From contig MNCI01016265.1 in NCBI GenBank assembly GCA_015680685.1, positions 501,474 to 551,774 of the forward strand: 50,301 nucleotides of DNA, given 5' to 3'. The notes beneath the pieces are model-generated. The model saw only the letters and a list, made by a program, of their open reading frames with translations, had not been told where the DNA came from and made no database searches. Shown here in pieces: positions 33,641 to 44,470 of the stretch. How positions within the stretch are numbered: the first letter of the stretch is position 1; each line of letters opens with the position of its first letter. The position numbers and the translations under genes were made by a program. The stretch comes from Gnetum montanum (Eukaryota; Streptophyta; Gnetopsida; Gnetales; Gnetaceae).

Positions 33641-35189
33641 CAAAAAAACACGGGGAAAACTAGAAGTAAGTGTATAACAATGCTGAAATTACAACATGAA
33701 TGTTACAAGAGTTATAACCACATAAAGAGCTTTATTTACAAGGGATTACAAAGGTGGTAAATAATAGATCGAGATCATAACAAGGTGACAAAGCTTGGTT
33801 GCTCTACCTTCACAAATTTGGGAGACCTGCAACACACATGATTAAATCTGCTAAAGTACCAATGTAATATCAAGATTAACAAGTAGAGAGATTGGCTGGC
33901 AAGAATGGATAAAGAATGCATGCAAAACACAAACCTTAGTGTTATACACAATTCCTAGGTTTTCCATGTCAACATAGAAATAATGGTTCACAAAATAATC
34001 TCGTTGAGCAATTTCACAATAATTAGAAAAGCTAACCAAGAGTCTAGCGATTATTAGAAAGTTCAAGTCCACTTGAGCAAGAAATAGAATAAAGCTTGAG
34101 CAAGTTTTATAAAAAGATAATGTTTGCAAAATATCAATATGTTAGTTCACAACATGTGCCACCATCCTATCAACTTGTTCCTAGCAAGAAAATACCAAGA
34201 AATCACTAATTTCCAAATGAAATGCCAAAAATTTGAATAAATTCATATTTATCAAAAGATACTAGATGTTTCCAAAAATAAGAATTTAAAACAAGAATAT
34301 TTATAAAAAGAATTCACAATTTTTAAGAAGGCAAAGTTTAATAAAAGATTTATTAAAGATTCTAAAAATAATGCATAAATAAACTACTTGGAAGGTCATG
34401 AGATCAAATCCTCAAGAAGTATCATTAAATTTTAAAAAGCATAATCTAAGTGATAGGTTAATGAAAGAATAATTAAGCATAAACTAGGGGTTAGGAATAT
34501 GAGGTGTTACATTTCCTTTAGTTAAATTGAGGGCAAATCTCATGGTGGTGAGGTGAAGGCATGGTAGCTTACAACACATGTTAGTAAAGCACATACAATC
34601 CAATCATCATAGATCACATGTCACACGTAAATTTGAATGTGAAATGAAAATCTAACCACAACAAATTGTCCACTTCAACACATCAACTTGCAAACACATC
34701 AACTCAATTTTAATGTGTGAATTGTTGCCATGAGTACTTTCCAAACCAAATGCCAAACTACCATGCACATGGATTTATTTATTAGTCTCAAACCAAACAA
34801 TTGATGGTAGAGGCGATACCCAAGACACACCTCTTACATTTTGGAGTCATTGAACAAAGGACCAATGAGCCCTGGATCACCCTTCCTACAAGATGGGGCC
34901 TCTCCTAGTGGGGTTCAAATGCCAAACATCTTTAGGGAGCGCATCTTCAACTAAACAACAAACATTTGAGTATCCAACAAGTACAAACTGAATGCTAATG
35001 TGGATGGACACAACAAATAGGCCAACAAGTTTAAACAATCCAAAAACTCTAATATGATCCAACAATTGACTTCAAGATCGAATCCAACAATCCACCATGT
35101 TCCAGACCCACCAAATAGTGTTGAATAGAGTCCAAGTGTACCAAAATGTGTTGAATTGAGCTTCCATGGCAAGATAGATCCAAAATCAG

Positions 35190-35600
35190 CAAAAACATGA
35201 TATCACGACCTCACCATGACCTATGGTGGCTGACCATAACCTAACCACAAATTGTGATTTACTCACAAAACCATCGGTAGAAACTTTAGCAAATTTGGCT
35301 TGACCACGACTTGACCACGACTTGTGGTTGTTGACCATGACTAGACCATAGTTTGTGGTTAACTAGAAACCATTCAAAATGGCTTGAAACAACAAAAACA
35401 TCAAGGAAAGCTTGACCACGACTTTACCATGACTTGCAGCATTGCAAGTTTATGAACTAGAGACTGAAATTTGCAAAAAGAAGGTAAAAATGTTGACGAT
35501 GACTCCACCATGACCCTTGGTGGGCAACCACAACTTGATCACGACTCGTGGTCAGCAGCAGCAGTCTCATCATGACTCATGGTTTTGGCACAAAACCTGA
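35190..35600. repeat. Array of CCACGACTTGTGG-like short palindromes, block 2
   Basis: Same word as in block 1 (for example GACCACGACTTGTGGTTG at about 35310). At least eight recognisable copies in about 400 bases. Confidence 0.7.
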
Positions 35601-36808
35601 GATGGAAAGAAAACAATCCAAAATAACTTTCAGATGAACAAAGATTGATAGGGGACATTTGGGGCTCAATAGGGATGACATAGGGAACCTAATCAGACCT
35701 TCTAATCAAGAAGGAATGCATCAATTGAAACAACAATAAAACAAAGGGTCCAAACCCTAGACAAATCATCAAAAACTCATAAGACAATGGTAACTTGGAA
35801 TTTAGAGAAATGATCAAGATCGAGTTAGATATGAGAAAAGACAAATCTAATGATGCAAAGATGTGAGACTAAGACAAATCTAACAATGCAAAGATGTGAG
35901 ACTAACACACAATACTCAAGCCTGAATAGTTGTTGCATTGAATTCTCACACAAGCCCAAATCCCAAGAAACCAACAAAACAAGTAAAATTTCAGTTGAAT
36001 GAAGTATGTGGATAAAGCATAAAAATGAAACGATTCTACTGATTCAAAGTGAGACCCAACTGAAACATAATTGCATACAAACCTGAAGAAAAATTGCAAC
36101 AAAACCCAACCATGTTGATAGTGCACAAAACTTGAGAACTGAAATAAACATGAGAAAATGCCAAGATAACTCACCTGGAAAACAAGAAGCACAATTCCAT
36201 GCACAATCCCAACCATGTAGTTCTACACGAACCATGTGCACAGTCCAAGAAGGATCCACAACACTACTACAAGTCTCCAATCCAGTTTTTCCATGTCCAA
36301 GAAAATAGATGCCAATGTGCCCAAAAGAATATTGTAAGATTTTTTAAGAGAAAATTAAACATAGCAACCCTAACCCTATTTCTAAAATTAAAATTGCAAT
36401 TACAGAAAACTACTAGAAAGCCTCTTGTAACTCACATAGACTTCCCACAAGCTAACAACCATACCAAAAATACTTTAATTAAAAATAACACATACTACAA
36501 TTAATTTAATTAATAAAAATACCAAGCTCACACACAACCTGTTAATGCCATCATGTGCCTCACATGCCCATACCATAGCCTCCACAAAAGCCTAACAAAC
36601 TCACCCACCAGGTTAGTGTACACCAGTTGACAAAATAATTAATAATGTATAAAATAAACGTACATAAGCATAATAATATAATGCTGAAAGTTCAAACTAG
36701 CTAATAAGCATATGTTTAAATCATGGCACAAGTACCCAAAACATCAAGAGGTACAAAAGTTTAAGGTAAAAGTACTAACCTAAACATCCAAAAATACAAG
36801 TTGTTACA

Positions 36809-36975
36809 CTATATTTTCTAAGTTAGTTTATGCATAACAATAGGAAACAAGTATGTGCAAAGTGTGTAACCTTGATGCAGACTTCTTGTGATTGGAAAAT
36901 GAGAAATTATTTCACATGTTCTAATTGTAGTAGTTGCTTTTTATACATACCTTGAATCAGTTTAATATATTTACC
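36809..36975 (-). pseudogene. RTE reverse transcriptase fragment (part 2)
   Basis: Continues the fragment at 31495-31671. It is homologous to 37898-38075 (TTTATGCATAA.AATAG.AAACAAGTATG and TTGTGATTGGAAAATGAGAA shared). On the minus strand YIKLIQGMYKK matches the YI(K/R)VIQDMY motif of RTE RTs. Confidence 0.7.
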
Positions 36976-37730
36976 CAACTAAATAAAAAACCTCTCAACT
37001 ACCTTCGTTGCCTTTTGCCAAAGATGTGACAACCTAGTCTAGGATACCTTACCATTGCAAGTGGTCAGTATCCTTGAGGGGGAGAAATCAATGGTGTCTT
37101 TCAGCCTTCTTGCCATCAGGAGAGTAACCTTCCCTACAACAAGAATTCCCAAAAAATGAGCAATGGCCTCCTTTGTAAGGGTCATATCAACCCCTTTGAA
37201 CTTTGTTGTGTTGCATTTCCACTACAAGAAGAACTACATCATTCTTAAGTCTCTCTACCCATGGAGAATGGGCAAGAGTTCATTCCAACGAATGGTGGCA
37301 ACTAAAGTACACCACTCTTTGTTAGCACTGAAAGGTGGAATGTTAGGCTCAAAGATTGGGGTGGCACCATGATCACGATAACCTCCTTCCAGCAGCTGAT
37401 AGTGTGTGATGCGATAATGTTGTGTGATGACAATGGCGCACACTTGTAAACATATTGCGGTCTTTCTAGAGCATTCATGTGATGATGGTTTGTAATTTAT
37501 CACCCCTATGGCCCAATAGTTGCAATGGAACAACAATCTTGGACTTTGCGACTAAAAAGACAATTGAAGATTAGATGATCCATTGTCTTGGCCGTGTTGT
37601 GGCAAAAGACACAATTTTTATTGATTTGCATGTGATGCTATATGAGAGATTTTTTCATAGGTATGGAGTTAAAAGCTAACAACCACCCAAGCATTTTAAT
37701 CTTTTCATTGGAATTGCATTCCATGTATAC
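36976..37730 (-). pseudogene. LINE 3' ORF N-terminal fragment (copy E)
   Basis: On the minus strand: FVAKSKIVVPLQLLGHRGDKL-like start, then GATPIFEPNIPPFSANKEWC, RWNELLPILHG, and VDMTLTKEAIAHFLGI followed by LATKV-like text to 37000. It parallels 30430-31187 almost base by base in places. The C-terminal half is absent; RTE sequence starts at 36975. Confidence 0.6.
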
Positions 37731-38330
37731 TTTCATTTTAATTGCGTTCTATATATTTTGTCTTATTTCTACTAGTGTTTAAGCCTTTTGATGATAAATC
37801 CTGTTCTCACTCTATGACTTTAGAAGCAATATTTTTTGAGATGTATCCTTTTAACATAGCTCCATTTGCAAACAACATACACCAAAGGATTTCATCTTGT
37901 ATTTTCTTTGTTATTTTATGCATAATAATAGCAAACAAGTATGGACTAGGTGTGTACCGTTGATGTAGACTTATTGTGATTGGAAAATGAGAAGTTATTC
38001 CACATGCTGTTCTAATTCTAGTAGTAGCTTCTTTATATATATCTTGAATCACTTTGATATATTTACTAACGATGTTTTTTCTTTGTAACACTCACTAAAA
38101 AATATCTCCAAGCACTCTTATAAGTCTTTTCGAAGTCAATGAAGATCACAAGTAGATCTTTCTATTCCTTCTTAACTTCTCAATTAATTGTCATATTAAA
38201 AAAATATACTCAGTAGTGGATCTTCTTGGTATATGTCCAAATTGATTTTTTTGATACTATTGATTTTTGTTTGAGATGTTGCTCTAAAACTTCATCAGCA
38301 TGGTGCCTTTATCCTTAGCTATAATAGGCT
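37731..38330 (-). pseudogene. RTE-clade reverse transcriptase fragment
   Basis: On the minus strand (38330 to 37731): HIPRRSTTEYIFLI, a decayed VFIDLEKAYD region, KYIKVIQDIYKEATTRIRTA, FPITISLHQRYTPSPYLF, and EILWCMLFANGAML. These match GRST.EAIFL.RQ, Y....DMY.GA.T.VRT, FPV..GLHQGS.LSPYLF and VPWC.LFADD of RTE elements. The catalytic DD is changed to NG, so it is inactive. Confidence 0.85.
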
Positions 38331-39200
38331 GACTATTAAGATACATGAAGGATTTGATGATGACTTGCTATGGTTGACTATTTACCTTATGCCTTGGTCA
38401 TTGAATGTATATTTTTATTGTGCCCTCAAGTGCCATGTGTCTTGGCATACCCCTTGAAATTGAAGTCTTTCCCACATATGTATATTTTTAAAAACCATTT
38501 CAACATGCATATTTAAGCATACTTCTTACATAACAAGCATTTCAGTTTTAAAATAAATCTGAAAAATTAATTCTTGGAATTGTAACTAAAAGTAGGCCCC
38601 AGGCCAAAATTTATTGATGTTGTAATCAATCATTTAGATCACAATCAAAATATCAGTACCAAATCACATGCACCCTCATAACAAAGCACACACAAATGCT
38701 CTCACAATCCTTAAGGTTAAAACCCAAGCTAAAGGTGTTTGTTACAATGTTTTTCAGCTATTCTTGGAAATAGGCACTTAAGATTTCTTGGAAAAAGGCA
38801 TTGGAAGACAGTCAAGCGTGTTTTCAGACATGCGAATTGGATCTTATTATACCTTATGCTTTGATACTAAAACATTGTTGCTGTCCAGATATGCAAATTC
38901 TAGCTCTGCTGCTTTTCAGGATACTAACGAATCTAGTAAAGCTAAAATCAAAAAGTTAGAGTGGTTATATATATGTAATAGAAACAATTTCCTCTTACCT
39001 CAAAAATTGTGATTTTAGTAACTTGACTTTGGTTAAAACGGGCTAGAACTTCAATTATCTCCATTTCCTGTTTAATTACTTTGTGTACACAATTTCAGTA
39101 TTCATTTTTCTTTGAATTGATCATCATTTAAGAAATTGTGTATTGTGTAGGAACAATAAATAGACGTGTTAGTTATGTTGTCGATGAATGCATTTTGCAG
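38331..39200 (+). other. LIN37: Intron sequence before the Pro-rich LIN37 exon
   Basis: No transposon domain or exon recognised; T-rich with several AG sites that are out of phase. Confidence 0.4.
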
Positions 39201-39317
39201 CATGTCCCTTCTGAAAAGCCATTGCCTAGACCTTTATCCGCTCCTGGTTTAGAAAGTACCCAGGAAAATGGCATTGGAAATGAAGAATGTTTAGCAGAAG
39301 CTGAAAATGCTTCAGAG
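39201..39317 (+). CDS. LIN37: LIN37-like gene, Pro-rich exon
   Basis: The acceptor is GCATTTTGCAG|CAT and the donor is TCAGAG|GTATGA. It is 117 nt, phase 0 to 0, 39 codons. It begins HVPSEKPLPRPLSAPGLES and continues into an acidic tail. The S..LP.PL pattern about 15 residues after the core motif fits LIN37. Another AG at 39150 would be out of phase with the previous exon, which is why 39201 is chosen. The next exon was not found. Confidence 0.78.
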
Positions 39318-39845
39318 GTATGATGCTTTTTTCTATTAATTTTAAGTTGGTTATAGCGTAGTTTAGGAGAGAATTTAGCAAGAACTGAAAAGTACTTCAC
39401 ACTGCCTCTTGTGGAGACAATTGTTGATTTTCATCTTGCCCTAGATGAGGGTTCTATCACGGTTTCTGTAATTATTCTTATTTGATGTTAATGTTATATC
39501 TAATTTGATGTTATGTATTTAAAATTAGTTGGATCATTATTATTATTTTTGGAACAGGATAAAGTAAGATTCTCTTAGCAATAAAATTTATGTTAAATCT
39601 CTTGGGATCCTAGAGATCAACCAAAGAACATTCCACAAAAAATGAATAATTACCCTTAGCATCATATGCCTAGTTTCATTTGACATAGTAGTTTCAAAGG
39701 CTCAAGTCATTAAATACTATTCTATATTCTACACTTTGGTCTCTATATTTTATGACCAGCAACAACGGTCTTTTAAGTTTGCATTTAATTTCCAAAAAAG
39801 TTTTGGTGATTCATGGTTTCTTTTGTTGTTTTGTTTTTTTTTTCT
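39318..39845 (+). other. LIN37: Intron sequence after the last exon found
   Basis: AT-rich, no repeat family recognised. It ends in a T-run and CTCTCTCTCT tract (39826-39860) that is the A-rich tail of antisense LINE copy B. Confidence 0.4.
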
Positions 39846-39916
39846 CTCTCTCTCTTTTTTACATCTGAGAAAAGGTCAGGTTGTATTAAAATTCAAACAG
39901 ATTATGTACAATCACC

Positions 39917-39936
39917 TTGGGGGTAAACACCCCCAA
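39917..39936 (-). repeat. Perfect 8-bp hairpin near the LINE 3' end
   Basis: TTGGGGGTAAACACCCCCAA: arms TTGGGGGT and ACCCCCAA with a 4-base loop. A second, smaller AGGGG/CCCCT hairpin lies at 39948-39965. Confidence 0.85.
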
Positions 39937-40084
39937 GCAAAATTCCCAGGGGCTAAACACCCCTTGGGTAGGATCGGGCAAAACTTTTTTGGGGAAGCCC
40001 TCCCTAGAGGACAAAACAAGAATACAAAATAATACGTTAGGGTGTATGAGATGGGCAAAACAAAAGCCACGCCACAAAGCCCTA

Positions 40085-40330
40085 GAGAACCAAGGCTAGA
40101 AGATAAACACCCATGTCGGTGTCACTCCTATCTCTACAGTAGCCTCCTTCCACAGCTGCAGAATCCAAAGAGCTGTTTGCAACAGCAAAGGAAGTGGCCT
40201 AGGCTGGAAAATCTGTGCATTTTTGATTTCCAGATGCAACACAGAACTGCCATTGCATGTGAATCCCCACGCACTTGCAAAGACAAGAGAATGGTAGCAG
40301 CACACTAGACGTCAGAAGCATAAGGACACA
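40085..40330 (-). pseudogene. LINE 3' ORF fragment (copy B)
   Basis: The minus frame 40096-40305 contains ILQLWKEATVEIGVTPTWVF, matching FRLWTEAISMIGVTPTF of copy A, with PLPLLLQ just before it as in SPRQVAML of copy A. The remainder of the 3' ORF is deleted and the 3' UTR follows. Confidence 0.5.
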
Positions 40331-41079
40331 ACGAAAACAATTGTTGCATAGTTTCTATGTTAGTGCTGTAGAGGGAGCAGCTGTCCACACTTATTATTCC
40401 CCGTGCCTATAGGTAGGCACGAATGGGCAGTGTGCTTTGCAACAAAAGCCAACCAAAACATTTATTTTTCTCTAGGAGCTGCCCCTTCCACACGGTCCTC
40501 TAGCTGCACTCTATTGGATATTTAAATTTTGAGAGTTTGTGCAGTTGGGCTCCCATCATCCCTCATTGAGTTCTCTTATGGGCGTAATTGTAGAGGTTCT
40601 GCCATATGTATGAGTCCCTGGAGACCACCATCCAAGGCTAGCATTTGTTAGCTATGATGCGTGCCCACTACGATTGACATTTATCATCTTGTATATACCT
40701 ATTGATGATTCCCTAGTACCCCATCAAAATGATGTCTTCAAATCTTGAGACCCCTAGACCTTCGGCAAGCTTAGGCTTGGCCACCTTGGTGTTCTTCCCT
40801 CTTTCCTCTAAACCAAATGAAGTTTCATATAATTTGGTCATTTTTGTTGATGACACCCATTGGCAGTGCAGCAACAGAGGAAACATATCTAGGGATAGCC
40901 AAGAGGATGGATGTGGCCAAGATCATTTCCCTTTCCTTGTTAGAATACGTGCAGTCTAGTGACCAACTCGGGATTGGAGCCGTTGAATCAAATAAGTCCA
41001 GGTCACCAGATTGCCCTAGGTAAACATGGGCATCCCTAGATAAGAGTCTTGAACTGTACCTTGCAGAATTCCAAGCTCT

Positions 41080-41960
41080 TAACAAGTTTGCCTTTGAATT
41101 GGTTCCTCTGTATGAAAAAAGTGTATTGTTGATTTCTCTCGATTTAGCTTCAAGCCAATTTCCTTTGCCATCCTATCTAGAGCCATGTTGATAGCTAGGG
41201 CCTGTGGCACGACCGCCTGGGTCATAAGAATTGTGTCATTGGCATAATGTTCCATGATGTAGGTAACCCCTTCAATGTTTAATCCTTTGACCTCCTCTTC
41301 CTTGCAATAAAATTTCATGTTATCCATGGTGATGATAAAAATATAAGGGGAAAGAGGGTCACCTTGATGGATCCCCCTTTTTGGGGAGGAAAACTCCTAA
41401 AGCTAACCATTCAAATTGAAGGAGTAGGCCCTTGTGGCTTGGAGGTTGATGCAAAGAGCCACAAATTTTGGGTGAAACCCCTTCATGAGCATAATGTCCT
41501 GAGGAGCATCCCATTGAACAATATCATAGGCCTTTGCAATATTGAGTTGATACACATACTAGGGAATTAAGCTCTTTGTATGGAGTGCATGGCTTCCTGA
41601 AGTAGTAGGATTTGGTCTTGGATATATTTCCCTTTAATGAAGCCAGCCTAGCGAGTACCAACCAAACATGGCATCAACGGCTGTAGTTGTTGAACGAGGA
41701 TGTTGGTGAAGAGTTTGAGCAGCGTATTACACACCCCAATTGGTTTCTAGTGCGTGAGTACCATGGGGTTTGAGATCTTTGGATTGAGCACAATTCATGA
41801 GCAATTGGTTTCGTGGTGAACTATCCCCACTTTAGCATTAGGTTGAAGGCATCTATGATGTTATTCCCCAAGATATCAGGGAATTCTTAGAATAATTCAA
41901 TGGGCTAGCCATTAGGCGTTAGGGCCTTAGCAACTTTGAGGGAAGCCATAGCCTCAGAGA
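41080..41960 (-). pseudogene. LINE reverse transcriptase domain (copy B)
   Basis: On the minus strand: RQAGFIKGKYIQDQILLLQE at about 41640, GLFASTS-like text, then after shifts EHYANDTILM (YADD changed to YAND) at 41250, and ALAINMALDRMAKEIGLKLN, REKSTIHFF. The domain order and motifs are L1-type. The Asp-to-Asn change in the catalytic pair and many stops make it inactive. Confidence 0.85.
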
Positions 41961-42049
41961 ATTCTAGCATGGTTATAGGGGCAACTAGTTGGTTGTTATC
42001 CTCCTCCCCAATAACTTTTTGAATTTGGATGAAGATAGGGGAAGACTCT

Positions 42050-42330
42050 CCCCCTATCCATATCCCCATCCAATACTTTTGTATCTTTTGAGCAATGTTC
42101 TATGAATCATGCAGGAGGGTTTGCCCTTGAAGAATGTGGTGGATCTTTTTGGCTTGATTATTGGCTTTTGCAGTGGGACAGAAGAAGCGGGTGTTCCTGT
42201 CCCCCTCCCTAAGTCAGTGGATCCTAGATTTCTGTTTTCAGTATTGCTCCTCTTCTCTAGCCAATAATTGGAGTTCAACTAGTAAGTCATGTTCTTTCTC
42301 CTCCATAGTTTCACCATTCTTCTGCCAAGC
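42050..42330 (-). pseudogene. LINE ORF2 linker between EN and RT (copy B)
   Basis: The minus frame has LREGDRNTRFFCPTAKANNQ, matching WL..GD.NT.FFH..A..R........ of plant LINEs. Confidence 0.75.
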
Positions 42331-42449
42331 TTGAATGTCCAGAAGCATCTGCTGGAAGGCAGTTCAAGCCGTCCTAAAAGAATACTTCTCTATAGTCTAT
42401 AGGTTTCTAATCTCTTTCTCGAGATGTAAGAGCCCTTGTTTTAGAAAAT

Positions 42450-43213
42450 CCCGAGGGTTTGTTTGTGCAGGGTAGTGTCCCCATTTGTCCTTCACCAACT
42501 TGCGTAGCCACTATTTTGTTAGCCATACCTGCTCAAATCTGAAAGGCACAAGCCCCAGCTTGTTTGGCTTGTGGATAGAGCAAATGAGAGCACGATGATT
42601 TGAAGCCCACCTCTCATGGCCAGTAACCAAGACATCATGGTTGTGAAGGACCTCGGTACTAACTCAGATCCTATCAATCCTAGATAAGACTTGGTTTTGA
42701 CCTTTACATCTATTGCTCTAGGTGAAATGATGAGGTCATAGGTCTGAAGCATTTGCAAGACTTCATGGCTTCTAGGCGAACGGTCGCTCTCTCCCTGGTC
42801 TTCTCCTATGTATACAAATGTTGGTTGAAGTCCCCAATGAGTAACCATGTGTGATGGTTAGGAACTTGGCCAGCAATCCTGTGGAGCTTGTGGAGGTAGT
42901 CAACCTAGTTTTGAGCACTATGAAAGTTCATGATCTAGAGTCCCTGCGAGGGTAGGAACATAGTGAGACTCTAGGCATATTCATCTACTATGTCAAAGGG
43001 CATGTGGGAGAAGGTAGCTAGCGCGCCCCCCCCCCCCTTTGCTCCAACAATCCACAAAGTAGGAAAACTAGCCTTGCCACCATAGGAGATTATAGTGGAT
43101 GGTGTGCAGCTTAGTCTCTTGGAGGCACACCATCGAACAACCTTCATCATGCACTAATTTTTTCAAGGCACTTCTTTTGTAGTCCCTTGCAATTCCATGA
43201 AAGGATCTTCATG
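42450..43213 (-). pseudogene. LINE endonuclease domain (copy B)
   Basis: The start MKILSWNCKGLQKK at 43213 has the WNCRG motif of plant LINE endonucleases. HTWLLIGDFNQH at about 42870-42835 supplies the GDFN motif. Frames shift after that. A poly-C run lies at 43026-43038. Confidence 0.8.
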
Positions 43214-43282
43214 GTCTACTAGTGGACCATTTTTTGTACACACCTTTGAGGATCGTTTAAGATCCCAAGTCAATGTCCTGCT

Positions 43283-43338
43283 ATGTCTTCTTGTTCCATA
43301 TCTCTTATTTGGAAGGTTTGCCTACCTTCTAGGATTCT
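43283..43338. repeat. Left arm of an exact 56-bp inverted repeat next to an N
   Basis: Exact reverse complement of 43779-43834. Each arm ends directly at an N (43339 and 43835). Confidence 0.95.
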
Positions 43339-43339
43339 N

Positions 43340-43834
43340 TAAAATAAATGACTTGAATAAAGAAACTTCTTATATGTTTACAATCCACATAGAAAATTGA
43401 GTTAGTCCACCAAATTTAAGGGGTAACTTTGAATTTTAACGTAATTTCATTAATTAAAATATTCAATAAATTAAATTTTTAAACAAAACAATAGAAGGAA
43501 AAAGGAGGTAGAGGTGGGAATGAGTAGAGTGAGCAAGATGTGGGACAAAGGCAAAGGGAACAAGGTCCACCCCTATGAGGTCATGAGGGGGTTGCTCCCC
43601 TGATAATGCCTAGGTGGTGCAGGATGCTGGCACACCAACGATTGATGTTTCTCCAAGGGGGTTAGGGATCTCGTGCTTGGGGATGGGGTCTCAATAGTGC
43701 ATGGGACATCCCAACCTCCAATGGATCCAATTGCTAGGAAGATTCTAAAGGACAAAGAACAGGGCTTTATGGTTGTGAAGAATCCTAGAAGGTAGGCAAA
43801 CCTTCCAAATAAGAGATATGGAACAAGAAGACAT
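43340..43834. other. Small contig probably placed in the wrong orientation
   Basis: This 495-bp piece is bounded by single Ns. Its right end is the exact reverse complement of the left contig's end, so flipping it makes the two overlap by 56 bp. In the flipped state the LINE ORF1 frame (FMVVKNPRR then ANLPNKRYGTRRH) runs on into the sequence before the endonuclease. Confidence 0.85.
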
Positions 43835-43869
43835 NCTAGTCTGTATCCATTGAATAATTTTTTGTGCAC

Positions 43870-44365
43870 AATTTTTTATCCAAGCCTTAAATAGTAGGTA
43901 TTTTTTTTTCTTTTATATTCACCTTTTTATCAAGTAGGGAAGACTATGCTAGTTTGAGGAATGGGTGAGATGAAGAGAGGAGGAGATGCAAGGCTGCTTC
44001 TTGCTAGTTCTTTGCTGGTCTTTTTGGGGCTGAACTTGGGTTGTCCTGCAATGGTCTTTGTTGGTTCTTGACTTCTTGACTGAGGTTGGGGGACTGTCCT
44101 TGCTACTGCTGTTGGAGGCTGTTTGTTGTTGAACTTGGAATTTACATGAGGCTGATTCGAGAGATCGTCAGGGGCTAATTTTTGGAACTGTCCTAATTTA
44201 TAGTTTTCTTATTTTCTGTATTTTATTCTTTTATAAATATACCTTGAAATTTATTCTCTATTTTCATGGCTGTGGTAGCTTTCCATTGTTTTATGTGTTT
44301 GTTAGTTTCTTTAATGACATTTAAAAATTATTGTAGATGCAAAGTTAATTTTCCCTCTCATAAAT
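43870..44365. other. Unassigned sequence
   Basis: No coding or repeat motif recognised; T-rich. Confidence 0.4.
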
Positions 44366-44367
44366 TG

Positions 44368-44470
44368 TTTTTTTTTTTTGAGAAAAGTTCAGTTAGTTAT
44401 ATTATAAACACTTTTGCAAGGTCATATGTGCAACAAACCCCTCCACACGGTGCTCGACATCTTGGTTTCA
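44368..44470 (-). repeat. LINE 3' terminal fragment
   Basis: T10 followed by TGAGAAAAGTTCAGTTAGTTATATTATAAA, the complement of the shared LINE 3' end. Only the last 100 bases are recognisable. Confidence 0.6.

Larger units (their letters stand above)
31672..36808. mobile_element. LTR-type element nested in an RTE fragment
   Basis: Starts TGTAACACCTTTC and ends AAGTTGTTACA, the inverted TGTAACA..TGTTACA ends of many plant gypsy LTRs. A further GAGGTGTTACA lies at 34501-34511. Removing 31672-36808 and one 5-bp duplication restores the RTE sequence, as judged from the second copy at 37880-37960. No coding domain is recognised, so this is either a non-autonomous element or nested LTRs. Inside: a degenerate tandem array at 32930-33180 (ATAGGYGACGTRGGTCAAGTA, 3 units) and two blocks rich in CCACGACTTGTGG-like palindromes at 33300-33640 and 35190-35600. 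Confidence 0.6.
9953..39317 (+). other. LIN37: LIN37-like gene locus, 3' end not found in window
   Basis: Four exons with matching phases, plus a likely first coding exon at 10156-10248, give about 134 codons of a LIN37-family protein. LIN37 is a subunit of the MuvB core of the DREAM complex, which represses cell-cycle genes in the nucleus. Introns measure 3,839, 104, 14,331 and 10,486 bp, and the long ones are filled with retroelements, mostly antisense to the gene. The conserved C-terminal basic helix of LIN37 was not found before 50301, so more exons probably lie downstream. An upstream ATG at 9953 followed by a good donor (CTG|GTATGT at 10029) may mark a 5' UTR or alternative first exon. 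Recognition is by motif, not by database search. Confidence 0.72.
39850..43870 (-). mobile_element. L1-type LINE copy B, longest in the window
   Basis: Minus-strand order: end of ORF1 (about 43834-43214, disturbed by a misplaced contig), endonuclease starting MKILSWNCKGLQ at 43213, GDFNQH-type EN block near 42820, the ORF2 linker with GDRNTRFF at about 42200, RT (41900-41080), RT C-terminal part (41080-40700), a fragment of the novel 3' ORF (40330-40085), and a 3' UTR with two hairpins ending ATTTTAATACAACCTGACCTTTTCTCA at 39860-39890. Stops and shifts are throughout. Confidence 0.75.

Noticed and set aside
39151-39200. Longer form of the Pro-rich exon starting at 39151
   Set aside because: The acceptor there gives the wrong phase for joining to the exon ending at 28714; 39201 fits.
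39559-39566. Six-base microexon GATAAA between AACAG and GTAAGA
   Set aside because: Phase fits, but such a short match to splice signals is expected by chance in 10 kb of intron.
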